Of a stretch of 64,000 bases of DNA, positions 57,324-64,000 are shown piece after piece (the stretch's first letter is position 1; each line of letters begins with the position of its first letter). Source of the stretch: Flaveria trinervia. Taxonomy: Eukaryota; Streptophyta; Magnoliopsida; Asterales; Asteraceae. A model generated the notes under the pieces. It did no database searches, was not told where the DNA came from, and saw only the letters and a list, made by a program, of their open reading frames with translations. The stretch spans positions 9,139,776 through 9,203,775 of the forward strand of contig CM046453.1 of NCBI GenBank assembly GCA_025506515.1. Direction: 5' to 3'. The translations under genes and the position numbers were made by a program.

Positions 57324-60074
57324 ATGCCGATGCCCAAAAGGTTCTTTCAAGCTCGATCTCAATCCAACTTAGCTCAGAGATCGATCGCACTAACACTCTG
57401 TTTCGTGATCGGCGTCTTCGGTTTGATACTCTTCGGAATCGCCGTTTCACGAGGGCAAATCGGCGGCGATAACAGATGTAAGTACAGTAAACCGCTATCG
57501 GTGTCTGTTGTTTGGGATAAAAGCGGTGGTTCTGGTGAAAGAGGTTTGGTGGCGGATGGAGATCGGAAGAGGCATAAGGTGATGGGGTTTGTTGGAATTC
57601 AGACTGGTTTTGCGTCCGTTGGGAGAAGGAGATCGTTGCGGAAGACTTGGTTTCCTTCTGATCACCAAGGTCTTCAGAGGTGCGTAGTTGTAATTTTGTT
57701 TTGTGCTTGTAGATTTAGTGTGAAATTGAACTTTTTGATATTTATGAATGATTGATGAATCTGTAAATGCATATAATCGATTCGTTTGGTGCCTGTATAG
57801 AAAGATAAGATCGGATCAGGAGTGATTGTCAAATAAGTGATTTCTTGCAAGGGCTGTGAATTAGTTAAGCTTTTAGCTAGGGATTCGTGTTCGTGTAAAA
57901 CCGAGCAATCACATGAGATTGAAACATACAGTTAGCCATTTTCTAGCTTATAAGTACTTTAATCCGATTATATATTAATGGTATGGTATATATTGTTGGG
58001 GTAAGCTCAAATCGAGCTTTGCTTTATCATATTTAATCTGATTGATACTTTATAGCTTTTAAGACGTCCAATTAAGCTTGCTTTATTGAGTATACTTCTA
58101 ATGGACTTTTTTTAGCTATTGAGCCCATCAAATTGTGCTTGGCTCAGCTTCTTTGCAGCCCTATTTATAATATTAATTGTGTGCAGATTGGAAGAGGCAA
58201 CAGGCTTAGCCTTTAGGTTTATCATTGGCAAAACTAGTGATGCATCAAAGATGGCTGCACTTAGGAAGGAGGTGGAGGAATATGATGACTTCTTGATGTT
58301 GGATATCGTTGAGGAGTATAGTAAGCTTCCATACAAAACGTTAGTGCCAATGGCTGAAGTATATTATGAAACTGTGGTCACTTACTGATCGTCATGCTAC
58401 TTTGTGTGTCTATTTTAGGTTAGCCTTCTTCAAAGCTGCGTATGCACTTTATGATTCTGAGTTCTATGTTAAAGCTGATGATGACATATATCTACGACCA
58501 GGTGACTGTTCTTACAAAGCTGATTGTTCTGTGGGTGCTCTGATTTTTAGCATTTAGTTCATGGTTTTTCATTTCAATCTAACCAACATTTTTAAAAGTG
58601 TCAAGTACGACAACTATCACTAGATCCCTAAAATCCAAATCAATATCAGTTTAATTTTGCCTCCTAAAGGAAGGTTAAAAAAATGTAAACCACCATTATT
58701 TGCAAGAATAAGTGGAGATGCAAATGCACATTCACATGGAAAAAAGAACATATTTGGTGTTTTTGGCCAAAACCGCTCTTCTTATGAAACATAGAGTTCT
58801 CACTTTATTGTGACAAGAGATGGTTTGTTGCAACTGGAAAAGTAGAATGTTTTTAAAAGCTGGTCACTTATTTACTGGGTATGGTTTGTTGTTGTTGTAT
58901 AAGTTTGTATCTTGATTATTTTAAAACTTGATTTCACTTTGCAATTGTACAAATTTTGTTGTTCTGTTGGATTCTAGATCGTCTCTCCCTGCTCCTGGCT
59001 AAAGAACGTTCTCACTCACAGACTTATCTTGGATGCATGAAGAAAGGTCCTGTGTTCACTGACCCAAAACTCAAATGGTTAGTCTTCCAAAGTTTCACAT
59101 GTGCATGTAGATAATGTATGGATGTGATATGTATGTGAGTATGTCCTGGTACTCCTTATGGCTGTTATAGGAGTCGTGGGACCCATATGCTGATCTTTAT
59201 AATACAGGCAAAGTTATTGGCAATTATTTTATATATTCTAAATTAAGATTTCAATAAAGATCCCTTTAGTTTTCAGTGTCATGGTTTTGGATATATTTCT
59301 AGAACAAACAGTATGCTACAAGCTGATACTTAGAGATTACACATATGTTGCCTCACCGGGAGAATGATGATAATTTACCATTCTGAGATAGTTGAGGGTT
59401 TTAATCTTTGGATTTTAATTTGAGCCTGTGCAAATGTGCAGTGACGTTACTGATTAACCATACTGATATATGCAGGTATGAACCTCTAGGCTTTATGCTT
59501 GGGAAAGAGTACTTTCTCCATGCTTATGGTCCAATATATGCTCTTTCTGCAGACGTTGTTTCAAGCTTGGTTGCTCTAAGAAACAACAGGTAACGTATTT
59601 TCCCATCTTAGGGAACTATTGCAACTGTTTTAGCCCATCATTATTCAATCGTAAAGATCTGATACAATTTTGCTCATATACCAAAACAGATCTTTATTGT
59701 ATGGATATTTAGATTAATGGTCACTAATTTCATCAAGTTCATGATATTGTATCTCCCAGTTTCCGTATGTTCAGCAATGAGGATGTTACCATAGGCGCAT
59801 GGATGCTTGCAATGAATGTCAAGCACGAGGACAATCGACAACTTTGTCAACCTGAATGTACTGCTACATCCATTGCTGTGTGGGATATCCCCAAGTGTTC
59901 CGGTTAGTATTTTTCCCTCTAGAACGAACTCACTGTGAAGTATAACCCAGTATTTATCTAAATGAAATATTTGATGTTGCAGGGCTCTGTAACCCTGAAA
60001 AGAAGATGTTGGAACTTCATCAAATAGAAAGCTGTGCTAACAGTCCAACCTTGCCATCTGATGACGACGAGTAA
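57324..60074 (+). CDS. Beta-1,3-galactosyltransferase, GT31 family
   Basis: A Golgi type II membrane enzyme that adds beta-1,3-linked galactose from UDP-galactose; the size fits the short plant B3GALT12-14 group, acting on arabinogalactan or N-glycan acceptors (family knowledge). Exons: 57324-57679, 58187-58339, 58419-58501, 58978-59077, 59476-59589, 59760-59902, 59983-60074; all GT-AG, phases consistent, total 1041 nt, 346 residues. A membrane anchor (IALTLCFVIGVFGLILFGI) lies at residues 21-39. GFVGIQTGF and RRRSLRKTWFP start the GT31 fold, KADDDIYLRPDR holds the DxD metal site, YALSADVVSSL follows, and NEDVTIGAWMLAMNV holds the conserved ED site. No defects: the only intact protein gene in the window. 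Confidence 0.92.
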
Positions 60075-61391
60075 CAGGTGCAGTTAACTTAGTCTTCTGA
60101 AGTATACCCTTTCACTCGAATTCTACAACAAATCCTTTAGATAAATTTTGTGTGTTTGTATCTCTCTCATTCTTTCATTATATACCAACCTGATCAACAA
60201 AGTTTTGAAATGACAGAGTGTAATGTAAAATCTTGTTCTAGAGGTTAGAATATCTTGATAAACATACTAACCCGCTACTTCACGCGGTTCATTGTATATC
60301 TTGATGGTCTCCCCATTTAGGATGCTTGAATTAAAAATCCATACTGTGGTCACAGACATGTGTAACCTGAGTTATACTAGAACAATTCCCAACAAAAAAT
60401 TTCATCTTGAGATTACTTCCAGGAGATCTAGCCTCTGATGGGAACAGTCTTTTTAGACCAATAGACAGCACAAACTCAACATCACTCGTCCTCCCTATAG
60501 CATGTCGATGGAGATGTGAATATAGGGGGTGTAACTTCTTGACATGACAGGAAAATATAACATGAATCTAACATGAAATTTACGGGTTTGAGTTTAGTCT
60601 AAATGGGTTGGGTCAGTCTTTGGTCCAACTTGTGAACACATTTAGATAGCTGGGTGTCCGTCAACCTGGTGGAGGGCTCTCAGGTTGATCAGGTTCATTT
60701 TTATAAATAAAAAAAAATTGTTCATGTCATTGTCACACCTTATATTTGTTTGTATTTCATGCCAAGATTTAATAGTAAAAAATAGTAATTGGCATGATGC
60801 TTTATGGTTTTAAGTTAAGTTGTTTTAATACACATTTGTATATTTGTTTGTAAATTTATATTTTTAGAGTTTTTATATGCAAGAGTAAAATTAAAAAAAA
60901 GTTCAATTTCAAACGTATTATGTATGTGTCAACCTGTGAATACGTGTGTTATTTTTGGGTTTATGTGTTTGATATGACTTTGTGTTTGAGAGTTTAATAT
61001 ACTTCCTAGATGTGACTTTTGTGCATTATGCAAGAACATATGCAAGGAATGCCCTTGCTGTCGGGTCCATGCTGTATTTCCAAGAAACAATGGTGTTCTA
61101 ATAGAATCGAATGGCTAATTTGTGAATTCAATAGTGTCACATCACGTGCCTAATATCACGTGATAAAATCTGCCTCTTAAATAGAAAGATGAAATTAGAT
61201 TGTCTCAAAAACAATCATGAACTAGCTTTAGATAGATTATTTGGTTATAAAGCAAAATTGAAGTGAAATGTCAATAAAAACTCTCTAATATACTTCATAT
61301 TTGTAATTTGTAAGATTGAGTTTTATAAAACAAAGAAAATATGAATAAAAACTCTCTATCCATTAGCCACCACTCTAATAAAGCCTATAAG
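60075..61391. other. GT31 3' flank and intergenic DNA
   Basis: No gene seen. The first 150 bp are probably 3' UTR. Around 60270-60290, CCCGCTACTTCACGCGG can form a short hairpin reminiscent of Helitron 3' ends, but no CTRR end was placed. Confidence 0.45.
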
Positions 61392-61488
61392 TCTAACCAT
61401 GTATTCATCCTTTAATAATATTATCATTCCAGTTTCTTAGTCTAACCATGTATTCATCATTTAATAATATTATCATTCCAGTTTCTTA
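61392..61488. repeat. 48-bp tandem duplication
   Basis: Two adjacent copies of a unit that starts TCTAACCATGTATTCATC and ends CATTCCAGTTTCTTA, differing at a couple of bases. Confidence 0.85.
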
Positions 61489-61778
61489 CATGATATTAGA
61501 AGCATGACTTAGGTACATAAAAACCTAGTCGTCAACACTTCCGCCCTCAGTTGGCATAGACCCTAGACGCGATAGCGCGCCATCGTCACCATAATGTACC
61601 CTGTCTCTGCTGCTTTACATTTTTTTAAGTTTCTTGTTATATTTTCATTTCTTCGTTCTTATCATGTTAGCTGAAGTTCTCGATTCCAACACCTGTACTT
61701 CCTACGAAATCATTTTTCGGTCAAGTTTTGCACCTCACGGCCACTACAATCTTGATTGGTAACTTCCAATTTGGGTAT
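61489..61778. other. Intergenic, nothing recognised
   Basis: No ORF or repeat boundary that can be supported. Confidence 0.4.
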
Positions 61779-62240
61779 TTGATGGGGTACCACCGTAAAT
61801 ACAATACAAGTATTTTCAAAGATACATTAAATAGTAAAACAAATCAAGGTAGGATAAAAGGTAAAAGCATGCTACCCCAAAGGCTAAGCCACGACTCACA
61901 TAGTCATATGGGTTACTTTTAAGCTGTGGCTCAAGCCAAACCAGTCAAAACCCATATTGCCCTAAATGCAATACTAATAATGAATCATGACATCACCACG
62001 ATAACAAATGTCCAACCACGGCTCATTAAGGCACTCCCCCAGTCACGACTCATGCAAGTATTCCTTCTGTCAATTAAGAGTATCTTTTTCTATCAACGGG
62101 TTACTCACATATGACCTTGCGCTGTAATCAAAACGTATACATGTGGAATAAAATAAGTTGATCACAAATAGGAGAAGGGTGACCCTTCAGTTGTGACTGG
62201 CATGAAGAGACATCCCAGGGGCTTAGCTCAATATGGGAAG
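61779..62240 (+). repeat. Decayed relative of the gypsy LTR
   Basis: TGATGGGGTACCACCGTAAAT resembles the gypsy LTR start at 4804 (TGAAGGGGTATCACCCTAAA). The following sequence has words such as AAGCCACGACTCAC, AGCTGTGGCTCAA, ACCACGGCTCATTAAGG and AGTCACGACTCATG at the places where the young LTR has GCCGCGGCTC-type words. Nearly all CG steps have become TG or CA. The right end is uncertain; TGTTTGACTA repeats near 62400 and 62520 and GTATATAAC near 62591 may belong to it. Confidence 0.55.
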
Positions 62241-62665
62241 AAGAATAAACAAGGTCTAACACTTGGAGATTTTCGAACAATAAGGAAAGAGAATAAGAAG
62301 CTTAGTAATGATGGAAAACGTTATTTGTTATCAAAGGAATATAATCAAATCACAAAACAACAAGTATATGATCAAACTTTGAGGAAGATAATGACTTGGA
62401 TGTTTGACTATATATTGCCTAAAATAGAGACAATAAGCATTGTTGTTATGTTAGAAATCCTTTATACCATACCAAGAAGACATAGAACTTTCTAACAAAA
62501 AAGTTTAGAATCAAATGTTTGACTACAAATCGCCTAAAGTATAGCCAAGCTCCAGATCTCCTCCGTGATCTCCTCCGTGGATAACCACCGTATATAACAC
62601 CCTTCACCAAACAAGTAAACACATGCACACTACTACTCTCAAACTCTCTCTTAATTCCCATATTC

Positions 62666-62671
<6 letters not shown>
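62241..62671. other. Unclassified intergenic, possible LTR remnant
   Basis: ORF 62193-62495 (100 codons) has no recognisable domain. GTATATAACACCC near 62591 followed by a CA-rich stretch looks like an LTR promoter remnant, but without boundaries. Confidence 0.35.

Positions 62672-62702
<31 letters not shown>
62672..62702. repeat. TA dinucleotide microsatellite
   Basis: Fifteen TA units ending just before GAATGTAGTTCTAATGAGAACC. Confidence 0.9.
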
Positions 62703-62708
<6 letters not shown>

Positions 62709-64000
62709 AGTTCTAATGAGAACCCAACCTTTTTGTTACCAATCATGGATAACCCTAAAAAAATCAATGGATTAGATATTTCTATTCTTTTTTAATATAA
62801 AAGAGTAAAATAGTCATTTTATCCACTAATCAAAAATTAGCTTTTAACAAGAATGTAACACATGTTCTCCCCTATTTCTTCCTAAACATTTTTTTCCTAT
62901 TTAAAATTTTACCCCTTTTGTTTTTATAGTTTTTATAACTTTTTTATACATTATTATTTTTTTATAAAAATAACATCATTATACTCTTCTCATTATTCTC
63001 TTTAATTCTAATATAGTCTTGATATTTTTTTTTAAAAATTTTGGACGTTACATATTACAGTGAATTACATCATTTTGGTATGCAAAACCTGAACAACATT
63101 GAACTTTGAATTACATCATGATTTTAAAAACAAAACAACATTAAACCTATGTTACAAGTTACAACGTTAATTCTCATGTAATGTTGCAAACGACAGTATA
63201 TCATATAATCTTGCATTACTCTACCAAATATTTACACCCGATATTACACCACTCCAACTAACAATAAGATCCTCATTACGATAACCTAACAACCAAACGA
63301 TATTACACCATGTAACTACAACATTGTAATTAAATTTAAACATTGTAACAAAACCAAAATAACAAAAGTATACCACTAAAACGAAGTTAAACCGAAGTAA
63401 ACTAAGGTACCATGGTAATACACTAATGTAATAATGTGTTACGCCATGGTAATAAACTAATGTAATAGTGTGTTACACCATAAAATTAACAATATAAATC
63501 GATGTAAACTAATGTAAACCAGTATTAATCAATGTAAATCACTTTGTAAAACAAACGAATCGTCATTACACCCGATATTACATCGTTCAAACTTTCAGAA
63601 ATATCGTCATTACAACAACCTAACAACCAAACGACATTAAATCATGTAACTACGCATCTACGCCACTGTAACTAAATTTCAAAACTACAAAGAAAAAAAA
63701 AACAAAACTACACCACTGTAACATAATTAACCTAATGTAAAACAATCTGTAAAATAATATAAACCAATCTGTAAAACTATAGTAATTACACCACTAACAT
63801 TTTTTCAATGTAAACCAGTGTAACTAAAGAAAAAAATAATATTTTCTCTTGTGTGTCTTCTACTAATGTGTAAACATGCTTGTAATTACACCAATCTGTA
63901 AACCAGTGTAACTAAACCAATCTGTAAAACTAGCGTAACTAAACCAATATAACTAAACCAATCAGTAAAACTATTGTAATTACACCGGTATAACTAAACC
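62703..64000. repeat. AT-rich repetitive DNA with TGTAAC/CTAAACC words
   Basis: No gene. After GTTCTAATGAGAACC the sequence becomes AT-rich; from about 63050 to the end it is dominated by variants of TGTAAC, ATTACACC, AACTAAACC and AATCTGTAAAAC, most densely after 63700. It looks like an imperfect short-period repeat or a dispersed transposon tail that continues beyond the window. Confidence 0.5.

Overview
The window is nuclear DNA of a flowering plant, most likely a eudicot with a repeat-rich genome. The plant calls rest on exon-split genes with GT-AG introns, a trichome-birefringence-like xylan acetyltransferase, a plant GT31 galactosyltransferase, and typical plant Ty3/gypsy and Ty1/copia LTR retrotransposons, Helitrons and a Tourist-like MITE. 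The repeat families look familiar from Asteraceae, but that is recollection, not proof. No bacterial, organellar, CRISPR, rRNA or tRNA locus was seen.

Layout. 1-3601: a minus-strand LTR element with very long LTRs (about 2.5 kb) and only about 660 bp of internal sequence. 4799-15731: a complete, young Ty3/gypsy element of the Tat type on the plus strand, with a perfect 5-bp target duplication, near-identical LTRs, two RNase H domains and an antisense gene between pol and the 3' LTR. 18733-23080: a five-exon TBL gene whose third intron carries a 2.27-kb gag-only LTR element. 23579-31626: an 8-kb Ty1/copia element on the minus strand. 31925-32248: a MITE. 32372-36287: two related non-autonomous Helitrons side by side, the second split by a 2.7-kb solo LTR. 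36466-50589: a 14.1-kb SIRE/Maximus-like copia element on the minus strand with a large extra ORF after pol. 52541-55370: a six-exon NUMOD3-domain gene. 57324-60074: an intact seven-exon beta-1,3-galactosyltransferase gene. 60075-64000: intergenic DNA with a CpG-decayed relative of the gypsy LTR, a TA microsatellite and repetitive AT-rich sequence.

How it fits together. The three host genes (xylan acetylation, a probable organelle-targeted DNA-binding protein, Golgi galactosyl transfer) share no obvious pathway; they are ordinary genes separated by nested transposons. The most interesting material lies inside the retroelements: (a) arrays of a near-palindromic CGTGCGA-centred motif directly upstream of the TATA box in the SIRE-like LTRs and again in its leader and 3' spacer; (b) dispersed perfect palindromes GCCGCGGC in the gypsy LTRs and 3' spacer; (c) two large non-canonical ORFs, one sense (copia) and one antisense (gypsy), each apparently holding a spliceosomal intron; (d) two non-autonomous LTR elements of unusual build.

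Caution: single-base frameshifts occur in most retroelement ORFs, including the young gypsy copy, and in two otherwise well-conserved host genes (TBL and NUMOD3). Residual assembly indels are as good an explanation as pseudogenisation. No searches could be run; family names rest on motifs read by eye.
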